A stretch of DNA of 64,000 nucleotides from Gammaproteobacteria bacterium (GCA_015488885.1 WFMW01000061.1:49236-113235); one strand, 5' to 3'; shown: positions 46,603 to 55,743, counted from the stretch's first letter. Notes: generated by a model not told the origin, from the letters alone. Numbers and translations: made by a program.

Positions 46603-47370
46603 CTATGCTGCCTTATTATCTGCACTGTATTTCTGGTTTTCCGGGAGATACGCATTCAACAAACCCTCAATCATGCGTGGATTCAACCCTTCCTGAATAG
46701 CACTAATACCTTCAAGTATCATCGATTTAGTTAGCCGTTCTTCATTGCTGCGATGCGCCAGCTTATCGGCAATCGGCAAAGCCAGTACATTGGCAATAAT
46801 GGCACCATAAAAGGTTGTTAACAATGCCACCGCCATGGCTGGCCCAATGGATGCCGGGTCACTCATATTTGACATCATCTGTACCAGGCCGATCAAAGTA
46901 CCAATCATGCCCATCGCAGGTGCCACATCACCAAAGGCCTTGAATATATTCACCCCAATTTCGTTCCGCTCTATCGACAGGCTTATCTCTTTCGATAACA
47001 TTTTTTGCACCAGAACCGGGTCATTGCCATCAACCACCAGCTGTATACCATTACGGAGAAACTCATTATCGACTTCCACGCTTTCCAGCCCTAGCAGCCC
47101 TTCCTTTCTTGCCACATTAGCCAGGTTGATACTTTGTTCAATGATTTCACTGGGTTTTTGTGCCTTATCCTTAAATGCCTTGGCCGCTACTCCAAAGGAA
47201 CCGAGTGTAGCTTTTAGTGGAAACTTCATCAGCACAACCATAATTGTGCCCCCACATACAATCATAATACTGGGTGCATTGTAAAACATGCTTACGTCGC
47301 CACCCATTAACATTGATGCGAGAACCATACCAAATGCGCCTAGAAGGCCAATCAGCGTTGCCAGATCCAT
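46603..47370 (-). CDS. motA: Stator protein MotA/PomA (Na+-type)
   Basis: A 255-residue four-helix stator subunit that couples ion flow to rotor torque. The N-terminal MDLATLIGLLGAFGMVLASM and VCGGTIMVVLMKFPL segments resemble PomA. APAMGMIGTLIGLVQMM and the following ALLTTFYGAIIANVLALPIA are the conserved TM3/TM4 signature. First gene of the motA-motB-PilZ operon. A sigma-28 promoter lies about 110 bases upstream. Confidence 0.94.
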   Translation of the reverse strand: MDLATLIGLLGAFGMVLASMLMGGDVSMFYNAPSIMIVCGGTIMVVLMKFPLKATLGSFGVAAKAFKDKAQKPSEIIEQSINLANVARKEGLLGLESVEVDNEFLRNGIQLVVDGNDPVLVQKMLSKEISLSIERNEIGVNIFKAFGDVAPAMGMIGTLIGLVQMMSNMSDPASIGPAMAVALLTTFYGAIIANVLALPIADKLAHRSNEERLTKSMILEGISAIQEGLNPRMIEGLLNAYLPENQKYSADNKAA

Positions 47371-47737
47371 TTAATCATCCTCTTTATTTAATAATTTTAC
47401 GAACACATTTAGTGGATCTGTTCTACATAAAACCGTATGGTAGAACCCACTCAACAATCAGTTGTTATATTTCTTATATTTTTTATCGACCGGACATTTA
47501 AAATCTTTACCGCTACAAACAATAAAATGCCGTGTACATAGAGATAATATGGCAGTATTACGGCAAATTGAACGGCTTCAGGTTTTGCATCCAGCACACA
47601 CCAACAGGTATCTTTTTCAGTAATATTTATCGGTTTTTTTGACTTCTGTCACTAATTACGGTAAAAAAACAATTAATTTATCCATGTTCGGGGAGACATC
47701 CGTAAATGGAAGAAACTATTCACTATCAGGGAAATTG
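47371..47737. other. Divergent intergenic region, motA / response regulator
   Basis: It holds the motA sigma-28 promoter at 47483-47509. The rest is AT-rich. An open frame reaches upstream of the regulator gene to 47639 but looks non-coding. On the + strand a GG-N10-GC doublet pair at 47551-47564 is a poor sigma-54 match and is not called. Confidence 0.5.
47483..47509 (-). promoter_or_regulatory. Sigma-28 promoter for motA-motB
   Basis: On the - strand TAAAGATT (-35, 47502-47509), an 11-base spacer and GTCGATAA (-10, 47483-47490). One mismatch to consensus in each box; both boxes are identical to those of cheV. Confidence 0.85.
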
Positions 47738-48457
47738 ATGATGCAGGAAAAAAAAATACTTTATGTCGATGACGACCAGCGCTTATGCCGCCTGATTAAA
47801 CGCTACCTTGAGCGCGCCGGTTATCAGATGCGTTGCGCTGCTGATGGCAATCAAATGCATCAACAATTAATTAATGATGATTTTTCTCTTATTCTACTGG
47901 ATATTATGCTGCCGGATAAGGATGGTCTTGTGCTGGCACGCGAAGTAAGAAATATATCAAGCATCCCCATCATCTTCCTTACTGCAAAATCTGATATTAA
48001 TGACAAGGTAGATGGCTTCGAACTTGGCGCTGATGATTACATCACCAAGCCATTTGAAGAAAAAGAATTACTGCTTAGGATTCAATCTGTATTACGCCGT
48101 AGTCAATCAGAAGAAAACAGGCCAGGCCGTAAAACAGAAGCACACTTTTCAGGCTGGACACTTAACTTTATTCATCAGACCTTGATCTCACCGGATAATC
48201 AACCGGTTGAAATCACCAACTGTGAATTTCAAATGCTGTCTAATCTGGTCAACCACCCCAATGAAGCTGTTAGTCGCAATACCATTCTAAAAATAATATC
48301 CGGCAGGGAATGGTCACCACTCGATCGTTCTGCGGACATGGCAATATCGAAATTACGCAAAAAAATAGAAATTAACCCCAAAAAACCGGTGCTGATAAAA
48401 ACCATACGTAACAAAGGTTACCAGCTTACCAGCGCCGTAGAGTATGCAGAAGATTAA
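47738..48457 (+). CDS. OmpR/PhoB-type response regulator
   Basis: A 239-residue DNA-binding regulator: receiver domain (ILYVDDDQRLCRLI, phospho-acceptor Asp in LILLDIMLPDKDGLV, Lys in YITKPFEEKELL) and winged-helix domain (about 140-235; ITNCEFQMLSNLV, SADMAISKLRKKIE, IKTIRNKGYQLTS). The start at 47738 gives the standard family length, and AGGGAAA lies just upstream; the frame extends further to 47639 without similarity. No kinase is next to it on the same strand; the nearest is the membrane kinase at 49929-51317, so pairing is unproven. Confidence 0.92.
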   Translation: MMQEKKILYVDDDQRLCRLIKRYLERAGYQMRCAADGNQMHQQLINDDFSLILLDIMLPDKDGLVLAREVRNISSIPIIFLTAKSDINDKVDGFELGADDYITKPFEEKELLLRIQSVLRRSQSEENRPGRKTEAHFSGWTLNFIHQTLISPDNQPVEITNCEFQMLSNLVNHPNEAVSRNTILKIISGREWSPLDRSADMAISKLRKKIEINPKKPVLIKTIRNKGYQLTSAVEYAED

Positions 48458-48467
48458 AAAGTAACGC

Positions 48468-49703
48468 CTATCCATGCTGTATCCAACCGCCTTTCATACT
48501 ATATTTTTTACCTGCCTGGCGGATAAACGCACTCGCTTCATCATGCGTAGCAAAGCCGTCGATAGTCAAACGAAAAACGGTTTTACCTCGAACAGTAACA
48601 GCTTGAACAGAGGCTAATAAACCATCATGCTGTAGTCTGTGTTGCTGCTTTACAGCGGTATCACGCACACTGAAAGAGGCCAAATTAACCGTAAACATAG
48701 TCGGTACAGGGATTTTTAGAACTGAAGCATCTATTGCGCCTGTTTTTCGTAGTGATTTATTGTTGTTGACTGCAATAGCGTTGTTGACTGCAATGGCGTT
48801 GTTGACTGCAATGGCTGGCTGCTGGCTATGCTTAACAGGCATCGCCACAGCTTTATTTACCTGCTCTGGTGGAGATATATGCCTGGCTGTTATCAACACC
48901 GTCTTTTTCTGATGCTGCCCGTCACCGGTCGCCGCTGGATCTGTTTCTATTTTCACTGACTTCAAAATAGTTTTATCATTGACAGACAAAAGATTAAAAG
49001 AAATAAAATGACCAGGGTTTATCGCTTTTGTATTTAACAGGCTCAAATCCTGACTACTCTCGTTGAGAGGTAACAATACTTCCTGCTGACTAATACCATG
49101 TTTATATAATACCAGCGTCTTTTTTAGCTGATCGGACTGCTTTTTCAACTGGTAAACCATTGCAGCGGCACAAACCATTAACGCAATAACAACAGCATAA
49201 GCCAATACCATGAACCTGCTGTTTTTACGCCTGTGCTGTTTTTTTATGCCCGTATCCCTGTTCTGTGTAACTGAATCAACAGTCTGTGCTTCATATTGAT
49301 ACAACCTGTCTGGACCTGCTGCAGACGGGTTCTGTGATTTATTTTTTTTACTGTGAATACTCATCACATTATCCCCGGGCCGGGCCTGTTCCATTTTTTT
49401 ATGGTGATGAATTGATCGTTTATTTATAATATCGCGGAATGCTGGTTTCTCCTTCCTGTCCATATCAAAGGCACAACCCTCATCACGTATCCGGTCAATA
49501 ATGCTGCTGATATTTTTATTCGCTGTTTTTTCGCTTCTGTTTAGCTCTACGGGCTTTCTGCTCTGCAATGTCACAACATCATCACCTACCCGGTCAAGCT
49601 CACGGCTAAAATCTGTTGTGGTAAAAGCGGCGAAGTTATCAGTATCATGTTTTTCTTCATACTGGTGCTTTTCTGCATGCTGACTCAAGAATGGTTTCAT
49701 CAT
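48468..49703 (-). CDS. SPOR-domain single-pass membrane protein
   Basis: A 411-residue bitopic protein: a charged cytosolic part of about 165 residues, one transmembrane helix (FMVLAYAVVIALMVCAAAMV), and a periplasmic region ending in a SPOR-like domain (about 335-411; FTVNLASFSVRDTAVKQQ, FRLTIDGFATHDEASAFI). SPOR domains bind glycan strands lacking peptides at division sites. A linker holds three AIAVNN repeats before the SPOR domain. It resembles cell-envelope proteins such as DedD in outline but is not a clear orthologue. It converges on the regulator gene (10 bases) and follows the kinase gene on the same strand by about 225 bases. Confidence 0.75.
   Translation of the reverse strand: MMKPFLSQHAEKHQYEEKHDTDNFAAFTTTDFSRELDRVGDDVVTLQSRKPVELNRSEKTANKNISSIIDRIRDEGCAFDMDRKEKPAFRDIINKRSIHHHKKMEQARPGDNVMSIHSKKNKSQNPSAAGPDRLYQYEAQTVDSVTQNRDTGIKKQHRRKNSRFMVLAYAVVIALMVCAAAMVYQLKKQSDQLKKTLVLYKHGISQQEVLLPLNESSQDLSLLNTKAINPGHFISFNLLSVNDKTILKSVKIETDPAATGDGQHQKKTVLITARHISPPEQVNKAVAMPVKHSQQPAIAVNNAIAVNNAIAVNNNKSLRKTGAIDASVLKIPVPTMFTVNLASFSVRDTAVKQQHRLQHDGLLASVQAVTVRGKTVFRLTIDGFATHDEASAFIRQAGKKYSMKGGWIQHG
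48763..48816. repeat. Three 18-bp tandem repeats in the SPOR-protein gene
   Basis: TTGTTGACTGCAATRGCK occurs at 48763-48780, 48781-48798 and 48799-48816 with only one base change between neighbours. In frame it encodes three copies of a six-residue linker unit (AIAVNN). Such a run can expand or contract without a frameshift. Confidence 0.95.
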
Positions 49704-49928
49704 CTCAACGCCAGTATGTATTGATGGAAGCTGGGATGGAATCCCGGACGAAATCCCGAATGGGACCTATAAGTAATCAATAATATTATTGTTAGCACCA
49801 TAATCTCACCACCTGTAACGATTCACATAGTTGAGATTGCAACTTCCATGCCATAATAATTTATATAAGTAAAACAATTACCTGGAAATATTTTTGTGGC
49901 TGGTGACAAAAATTTGCCAGTGCCTATG

Positions 49929-51317
49929 TCAAGGGTTTTGACTTTTTTCTGCTATGGTTTCAGGTGGCTCACGCGGGATGATAAAACTGAAAATTGCCCC
50001 CCCGTGAGGTTTATTTATCGCACGAATAATACCATGGTGCATCTGTATAATTTCACGACATATCGACAGTCCAAGTCCGGTACCACCTTCATTATCATTC
50101 CTGCTGGACTGTAAAAATGGGTCAAAAATCATATCCAGCTCATTATCCGGGATACCTATACCCTGATCGATAACACTTAGTGAAATAGCCTCAACTTGCG
50201 GTTCCGTCCTGCCGGGTATTTCCAGACCGGCCCCATCAACCTCAATGGTAATATTACTGTCAGGTGGGCTAAATTTTATTGCATTAGAAAGCAGATTGCT
50301 GATAACACGGCTAATTTGTTCACTGTCATACATAGCCTCCGTATTATTCGTGTTCATCTGTAATACCACCTTATGCCCACGTTCATGTAATAAGGGGGCA
50401 AGTCCTTCGACCACAATATTAATGGTGTCACGTAAATTAGCCCGCTGTTTTTCTACCTGCATACGGCCCGCTTCAAATTTTGAGACATCCAGCAAATTAT
50501 TTAACAACGCAAGAAGACGCTGACCACTTTGCTGGATACGGCTAAAATACCCCTGCAACTTTTCTGCTGGTGCTGTTGAAAATTTATTTATACCCAGCTC
50601 AGAGAAACCAAGAATGGCGTGCATAGGGGTACGTAATTCATGTGAAATATTCGCCAGAAAAACTGATTTTGCTCTGTTTGCCTGCACCGCTTTTTCTCGC
50701 TGAATATCAAGCTCATGTTCACGCTCATGAGCCTCTATTTCCAGTTTTAATAATTTCTCATTATTATGGTAAAAAACCAGAATATTTTTAATAAGAAATA
50801 ACGCATAGGCAAACATAAGTATGGCCAGAACCAGCGTGGATTTATCAGCCATAAAAATACTGATAATAAGCGGAACAATAATCAGCAGAACAAAGATAAT
50901 AGCCAGATTTTTAATATAAGCCAGTGTTGCCGTGGCGCCGGTTGAAACAGCAACCAGCGTGGAGATTAATATTACCTGATGGATAGCATCGAGATAGGGA
51001 AACAGGATTAAGGCACTCGCTCCCCAACCGGCGCCGGATAACACCGTGAGTACATATAAAATCCGACTTGCATGATTATATTTAAGCCCATTATGTTTCT
51101 GCTTCTGGTAATTATGTACGTCATACAATCGATAAAGATCAACACAAACCATATAAACCAGCCAGTAATGCAGCATATACCGGTTTGCATTCAGCATAAT
51201 CAGATAGACTCCAATCTCACCAATAAACATGGTGAGAATCGAATAGGTACGAGTACTATAGACCAGATCAAGCTGGGTATGTCGTATCTTGGAGAATAAA
51301 GCGCCCTTGCTATTCAT
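49929..51317 (-). CDS. Membrane sensor histidine kinase
   Basis: A 462-residue kinase with five or six membrane helices in the first 185 residues, a short coiled coil, HisKA (His226 in FLANISHELRTPMHAILGF) and HATPase_c (N box LSNAIKFSPP, G boxes VIDQGIGIPDNEL and GTGLGLSICREI). It has no receiver domain. The membrane part and the FYHNNEKLL linker resemble those of the kinase at 38402-40717 (FYHSTEELL). The sensed signal is unknown. It may pair with the OmpR-type regulator at 47738, but orientation and the intervening SPOR gene leave this open. Confidence 0.9.
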   Translation of the reverse strand: MNSKGALFSKIRHTQLDLVYSTRTYSILTMFIGEIGVYLIMLNANRYMLHYWLVYMVCVDLYRLYDVHNYQKQKHNGLKYNHASRILYVLTVLSGAGWGASALILFPYLDAIHQVILISTLVAVSTGATATLAYIKNLAIIFVLLIIVPLIISIFMADKSTLVLAILMFAYALFLIKNILVFYHNNEKLLKLEIEAHEREHELDIQREKAVQANRAKSVFLANISHELRTPMHAILGFSELGINKFSTAPAEKLQGYFSRIQQSGQRLLALLNNLLDVSKFEAGRMQVEKQRANLRDTINIVVEGLAPLLHERGHKVVLQMNTNNTEAMYDSEQISRVISNLLSNAIKFSPPDSNITIEVDGAGLEIPGRTEPQVEAISLSVIDQGIGIPDNELDMIFDPFLQSSRNDNEGGTGLGLSICREIIQMHHGIIRAINKPHGGAIFSFIIPREPPETIAEKSQNP

Positions 51318-51451
51318 TATTATCGTTTTTAGCCTGCAAGGTTAAAAGATAGGCTATTAAAACATATTTTATTTACGCAAGACAAATAAATCCAGATTAA
51401 TATCAATCATACCGATACAACAATGTCAGAAAACACCTATCGTACAATGAT

Positions 51452-53191
51452 CTACTTATAAAGATTACAGCAGTTTCTGCCTGAATGTTTACTGTTATAC
51501 AGCGCTTCATCCGCTCTTTTTAGTACTTCGTCTGGACCCAGGCTCGAATTAAATGCTGCCAGCCCGACCGAGGCAGTCAGCTGAATAACTTCATTTTGAT
51601 ATTTAAATCGGTACTGTTGTAATGCGAGACGTAATTGATTATTTAACGCCAGCGCCGCATCCAGATCCGTATTTGGCATCATTAGCACAAATTCTTCACC
51701 GCCTAATCGCGCAAACATATCCATTTTTCTTATACGATCATGAATAATTTTAGTAAACACCTTCAATACCTTATCGCCGGTATCATGGCCATAATTATCA
51801 TTGATATTTTTAAAATGGTCTAAATCCCACATAGCCAGACACAGTGGTTCCTGTTTACGCTGCCAGCGATTGAATTCTATAACAATACGCTCATTATAAG
51901 CCAGTCTGTTTGCTGCACCCGTTAAGGTGTCATGCATTAACGCCGTCCGGCTATGTTCGAGGTCTTCCTTTAACTGCTCGGTCTGCTCTCTAGATTGTGC
52001 TAACTCACGCATCATTGAGTCATACTCATCTATTGAAACCTGCTCCAGTTCTTTCTCTTCCTGTTTATGTTTTTCAACATTTTCCATAATTGTACTTAAA
52101 TGACTCTGAACATCCTTTTTTAACTGACAAATATCATTAGCTTCGCTTACCTTATGCTGAATATGATTAACACTTATATCTACTGAATCACGTAATTCCG
52201 CCGATTTAATAACAACATCAACATGCTGCAAGCGTGATTGCGTTACATAAGCCTCAATATCCGCCAGTTGCTGAGTAATTTTAATGATAAATTCACTTAA
52301 TTCTTTTTTGTCTCGCTGTAAGGCAGAAATATTATCATCAATAATATCGGTAAATTCATCAATAAATATTATTAACTCATGCTCATCGACAGGCGCAAAG
52401 GAAAGTTTTTTTATTAAACTGGCTTTTCTTTTATGTTGGGTGACTGGCAGATCCAGCTTTTCAATGATCCTGATAAAGATATCCGAAAAAGATAAATCGC
52501 CTACCGGGTTTGTTTTGCTGTGATTATCAGCCCCTGAGTTCAACCCTTTTATATAGGGTATCAATTCATCTGATAGTTCATCAAGAATGGTTTTTATATT
52601 ATCCTTTTTTTTCACTTCAATAGAATTAAATACAGATCGACGTATACTGGACTCAAATGACCTCACATGATTGACCTGTTCATCAACGATGGAGTTTGCA
52701 TCTTTTACCTCAACAACTAATTCATTAATTAATTTTAATATTTTTTCTGCCAGCTCATTATTACTTAATCCATTATCAATCAATGCATTAATTTTTTCCT
52801 TATACTCCATCGCCAGAGAAGAAAAATCATAGTTTTTAAGATTATCCTGCAAATACAGATAAAAACCAGTACGCTCATTATTCTCTGAACCTGAAAGTTT
52901 TTGCCGTTCATTAATGACTGAAAATAATTCATCCAGCGCACGGTTAAGTAGGCTTATATCAAGGTCATCACCCATTGATGATTTAATTTTCAGTAATATC
53001 TGCCTGACCTGATTATTATTTTTATCCTCAACTATTCTAGATACAGTTGCATTCAGCACGTTTTTAATCTGCTGCAATTCAAGCTCAGAGTTTTTTAGCA
53101 ACTTCAATGACTTCCTGACTATTTTTTTCAAATCCTTTGCTGATAGTAAAGTCGGTTTTTTTGCATCGACTATTTGTACATTTAATGACAT
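51452..53191 (-). CDS. Diguanylate cyclase with long coiled-coil N-terminus
   Basis: A 579-residue soluble protein. Residues 1-410 are mostly helical and charged with no recognised sensor domain or membrane segment. A GGDEF domain covers about 420-579: LTGAANRLAYNERI, DLDHFKNINDNYGHD and the active-site GGEEF at 497-501. The RxxD inhibitory site (RKMD) sits five residues before GGEEF, so product inhibition is expected. It makes c-di-GMP from GTP. It follows the REC-HATPase gene by 8 bases in a partner-switching operon, as HsbD does in the Pseudomonas HsbR/HsbA system, which suggests that its activity is tuned by the STAS protein (inference). Confidence 0.9.
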   Translation of the reverse strand: MSLNVQIVDAKKPTLLSAKDLKKIVRKSLKLLKNSELELQQIKNVLNATVSRIVEDKNNNQVRQILLKIKSSMGDDLDISLLNRALDELFSVINERQKLSGSENNERTGFYLYLQDNLKNYDFSSLAMEYKEKINALIDNGLSNNELAEKILKLINELVVEVKDANSIVDEQVNHVRSFESSIRRSVFNSIEVKKKDNIKTILDELSDELIPYIKGLNSGADNHSKTNPVGDLSFSDIFIRIIEKLDLPVTQHKRKASLIKKLSFAPVDEHELIIFIDEFTDIIDDNISALQRDKKELSEFIIKITQQLADIEAYVTQSRLQHVDVVIKSAELRDSVDISVNHIQHKVSEANDICQLKKDVQSHLSTIMENVEKHKQEEKELEQVSIDEYDSMMRELAQSREQTEQLKEDLEHSRTALMHDTLTGAANRLAYNERIVIEFNRWQRKQEPLCLAMWDLDHFKNINDNYGHDTGDKVLKVFTKIIHDRIRKMDMFARLGGEEFVLMMPNTDLDAALALNNQLRLALQQYRFKYQNEVIQLTASVGLAAFNSSLGPDEVLKRADEALYNSKHSGRNCCNLYK

Positions 53192-53199
53192 ATTTACCT

Positions 53200-54096
53200 C
53201 TAATTTACCACCGTAGCATGGACCTCATTCCCGTTTCCACAATACTCTATTTCATCAAAACTAATTAATTTTGCCATTGCAATACCCCTGCCATGACTGT
53301 TGAAAGCTCGCTCTGGACGCATTTCCAGATACTCACGCCAGTCGAAGCCTTTTCCCTGATCAACGATAGTAAATTCAAGTTTATCTGACATGCGTTTAAA
53401 ATTAACAGTTACTTGCCGACCACGATAAGCTTCAAGCTGCAGGCGTTTATCGATTTCCTGTTGCCAGATGTTTTTTTCATTTAGCTGTGTTTTCTCCTGG
53501 TAACTAATCCCAAGATTGCCATGCTCAACCGCATTAACCAATAGTTCAGATAGCCCCATTACAACTTTATCTGCCTGTTCACAGGTTTTTGCCAGTAGCA
53601 CAGCAAGACGTTTGGCCTGTTCGAGCGTCGAAAATTTAAAGCTTCCATGTTGCATCATCTGTAAGGATGCAGCTGTTTCATTTAAATGATGCTGCAATTT
53701 TATATCATCCGTGTAATCCTTAATGGCAGCATCAACAATTTTTAATAATGTTATCTGACTATAGGGCTTGATCAGATAATAATAGGCACCTGCCTCCAGC
53801 CCCTCGCGCATATTTTGCTTACCTGTCAGTGCCGTTTGCATTATAATCGGCAGACGACTGTACCGCTGCTGTGATTTTATTTTCTTAAGCACTTCCATGC
53901 CATCCATCTCCGGCATCATTCTATCGAGCAGAATACAACTAAAATTATCCTGTCTTTTATCTAATATTGCTAATGCCTGCCTGCCACTATCAACACACTG
54001 ACAATGATAACCTTCGTCGTTAAGAAAAGTTTCTATTAACTCAAGATTAAGCGCGTCATCATCAACAACTAATATTTTATACTCTGATTTATTCAT
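53200..54096 (-). CDS. Receiver + RsbW-like HATPase (switch kinase)
   Basis: A 298-residue protein. The receiver domain (5-125) has the acidic pair in ILVVDDDALNLELI, the phospho-acceptor Asp in CILLDRMMPEMDGMEV and Lys in YYLIKPYS. The C-terminal RsbW/SpoIIAB-like HATPase (about 165-298) has the N box SELLVNAVEHGNLG and the G boxes VDQGKGFDW and SHGRGIAMAKLI. Such kinases phosphorylate a STAS antagonist protein on Ser. It starts 6 bases after the phosphatase gene. In Pseudomonas HsbR, receiver, phosphatase and kinase are one chain; here the kinase is separate with its own intact receiver. Confidence 0.88.
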   Translation of the reverse strand: MNKSEYKILVVDDDALNLELIETFLNDEGYHCQCVDSGRQALAILDKRQDNFSCILLDRMMPEMDGMEVLKKIKSQQRYSRLPIIMQTALTGKQNMREGLEAGAYYYLIKPYSQITLLKIVDAAIKDYTDDIKLQHHLNETAASLQMMQHGSFKFSTLEQAKRLAVLLAKTCEQADKVVMGLSELLVNAVEHGNLGISYQEKTQLNEKNIWQQEIDKRLQLEAYRGRQVTVNFKRMSDKLEFTIVDQGKGFDWREYLEMRPERAFNSHGRGIAMAKLISFDEIEYCGNGNEVHATVVN

Positions 54097-54102
54097 TATT
54101 AT

Positions 54103-55308
54103 CTAACCTGACACATCTACAGAATTCGTTACCGGATCCGATATATTTAGCATTTCTTTTAATGCTATAGAAATCAGCGTCACATCATCCTGTATCCGGC
54201 TATCACTTTTAAAATGCTTGAAAGCATTAATAACATGATTAAATAAATTACTTTCTGATAGATTATTTTGCAGAATATTTTCAAGTCGCCTGACACCAAA
54301 CATGCATCCAGCTTCATTCATGCTGTCTGTGACACCATCTGATAACATAAAAATCTGTTTAGCTGCATTTATTTTTACTGAGTCAAAATGTATATCCTCC
54401 GCTGCCAGCTCGTTAATCCCTAATGGAATAGCTATAGAACTGAAGCGTTTCGTTATACTCCTGAGGTACCTGTCAATAATATAAACATCGGGCATACCTG
54501 CATTCCAGGCACTGACCGTTTTGTCAGCTACATTTATTTTTAACATACAACAGGCCATAAACATATCTGTCGGCAACAGGTCTAATAACTGCGTATTAAT
54601 GTGTTGCAGAATAGCCTCTGCCTGATCTCCCTGCCTGATAAGGTGGCTAAACATATTAGACACTGGCAGGACGGCAATAGCTGCTGATAAACCATGCCCA
54701 GTCAGATCTGCAAATAAAATATAGACATCACCACTCGGGTGTTTTCCAGTTAATACCATATCACCCGAAAACACATTTGCCGGCTGACAGTGTTTACGCA
54801 TACCTTTTATTTCAATATTAGTAGTTTTAATCGCAGCATCAAAAATATCTCGTGCGATTTTTTGTTCCTCTGTAGCATCACCCTCTAATCTTTTTACATC
54901 AAGCAACTGTTCTATTGCATGCATACGTGCAAGCAATATATTTTTAGTAAATGGTTTTATTATAAAATCGTCTGCACCTGCAATCATACAATCATGCAAC
55001 GCCTGATCCTGCCTGGCATTTACTAGCAAAATAACGGCAACCTGGCTATTTTTTTTATGATTTATTCGTTTCTGGCTGATATTTTTAATTAGTTGTACGG
55101 CACCTGTATCTATTAATGCAAGTGAAATAAATAACATCTTAATTGAATATATCTTATAAAGTTTTTCTGCTTTTGTTATTGTTTCTGCTAACAACACTTT
55201 ATAGCCATTCATCACTAAGTGTTTTTTTATCTCTATAGTCTCTTTAGGTGCATCAATAACTAATATATAATTATCGCTTGCACCATCACCCTCATTATTT
55301 TTTTCCAT
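54103..55308 (-). CDS. Pseudo-receiver + SpoIIE/RsbU phosphatase
   Basis: A 401-residue PP2C-type phosphatase. The C-terminal SpoIIE domain (about 190-395) has the metal motifs NVFSGDMVL, FADLTGHGLSAA, LSDGVTDSMNEAG and QDDVTLI, so it should be active. The N-terminal domain looks like a receiver but is degenerate: the acidic pair is reduced to LVIDAPKE, and the usual acceptor Asp position reads FISLAL (Ser). Lys in FIIKPF remains. The start at 55308 is chosen for the GGAGGGAG ribosome site. It should dephosphorylate the STAS protein encoded 50 bases upstream. Confidence 0.88.
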   Translation of the reverse strand: MEKNNEGDGASDNYILVIDAPKETIEIKKHLVMNGYKVLLAETITKAEKLYKIYSIKMLFISLALIDTGAVQLIKNISQKRINHKKNSQVAVILLVNARQDQALHDCMIAGADDFIIKPFTKNILLARMHAIEQLLDVKRLEGDATEEQKIARDIFDAAIKTTNIEIKGMRKHCQPANVFSGDMVLTGKHPSGDVYILFADLTGHGLSAAIAVLPVSNMFSHLIRQGDQAEAILQHINTQLLDLLPTDMFMACCMLKINVADKTVSAWNAGMPDVYIIDRYLRSITKRFSSIAIPLGINELAAEDIHFDSVKINAAKQIFMLSDGVTDSMNEAGCMFGVRRLENILQNNLSESNLFNHVINAFKHFKSDSRIQDDVTLISIALKEMLNISDPVTNSVDVSG

Positions 55309-55358
55309 ATACTCCCTCCCACCATCTATCAATTTATCGTGGGTTATCCAGGCATCTA

Positions 55359-55667
55359 TTAATTGATAGTAAATAACTTATCAAAGTTTGCTACTTTGAG
55401 TATTTTATCTATCTGTTCACCAGGTTGCTCAATAATCACCGCACAACCATTGCTCTTGGCGTGCTCACGTAGCAGTAGCAGCATTCCTAATGCCGAACTG
55501 TCCATATAATTTGCATTGCGTAGATTTATATAAAAATTTGCGCCTTCAAGATCAGTTAGATGACGATAGGCATCTCTGAATGCCTGTGACGATTCATAAT
55601 CAAAACGTCCACTAATATTAATCTGTATCTTCATACCATTTTCTAATACCTGTTGCACCACTGACAT
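55359..55667 (-). CDS. STAS-domain anti-sigma-factor antagonist (HsbA-like)
   Basis: A 102-residue single STAS domain. The phosphorylatable Ser lies in NYMDSSALGMLLLLRE; FDYESSQAFRDAY and the GRF start are typical of SpoIIAA/RsbV-like proteins. The start at 55667 follows GGAGG; a longer frame to 55736 lacks a ribosome site. It is the first gene of a STAS, SpoIIE phosphatase, HATPase kinase and diguanylate cyclase run. The P. aeruginosa counterpart HsbA binds FlgM or the cyclase HsbD according to phosphorylation; the same logic is plausible here (inference), as flgM is in this window. Confidence 0.87.
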   Translation of the reverse strand: MSVVQQVLENGMKIQINISGRFDYESSQAFRDAYRHLTDLEGANFYINLRNANYMDSSALGMLLLLREHAKSNGCAVIIEQPGEQIDKILKVANFDKLFTIN

Positions 55668-55716
55668 ATAGCCTCCAAAATAATATCTTTTACATAAATT
55701 TACGTATTGATAAAAG

Positions 55717-55743
55717 ATATCGGCAGAACAGGCCAATTCCTTA
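55717..55743 (-). promoter_or_regulatory. Weak sigma-28-like promoter for the STAS operon
   Basis: On the - strand TAAGGAAT (5 of 8 to the -35 consensus), an 11-base spacer and GCCGATAT (7 of 8 to the -10), about 50 bases before the STAS start. The good -10 and spacing make it worth listing; the -35 is poor. Confidence 0.35.

Noticed and set aside
47550..47565. TGGCAG-N5-CGGCA upstream of the OmpR-type regulator, with correct GG/GC spacing.
   Set aside because: Three mismatches, including both T bases before the GC doublet; too weak to call.
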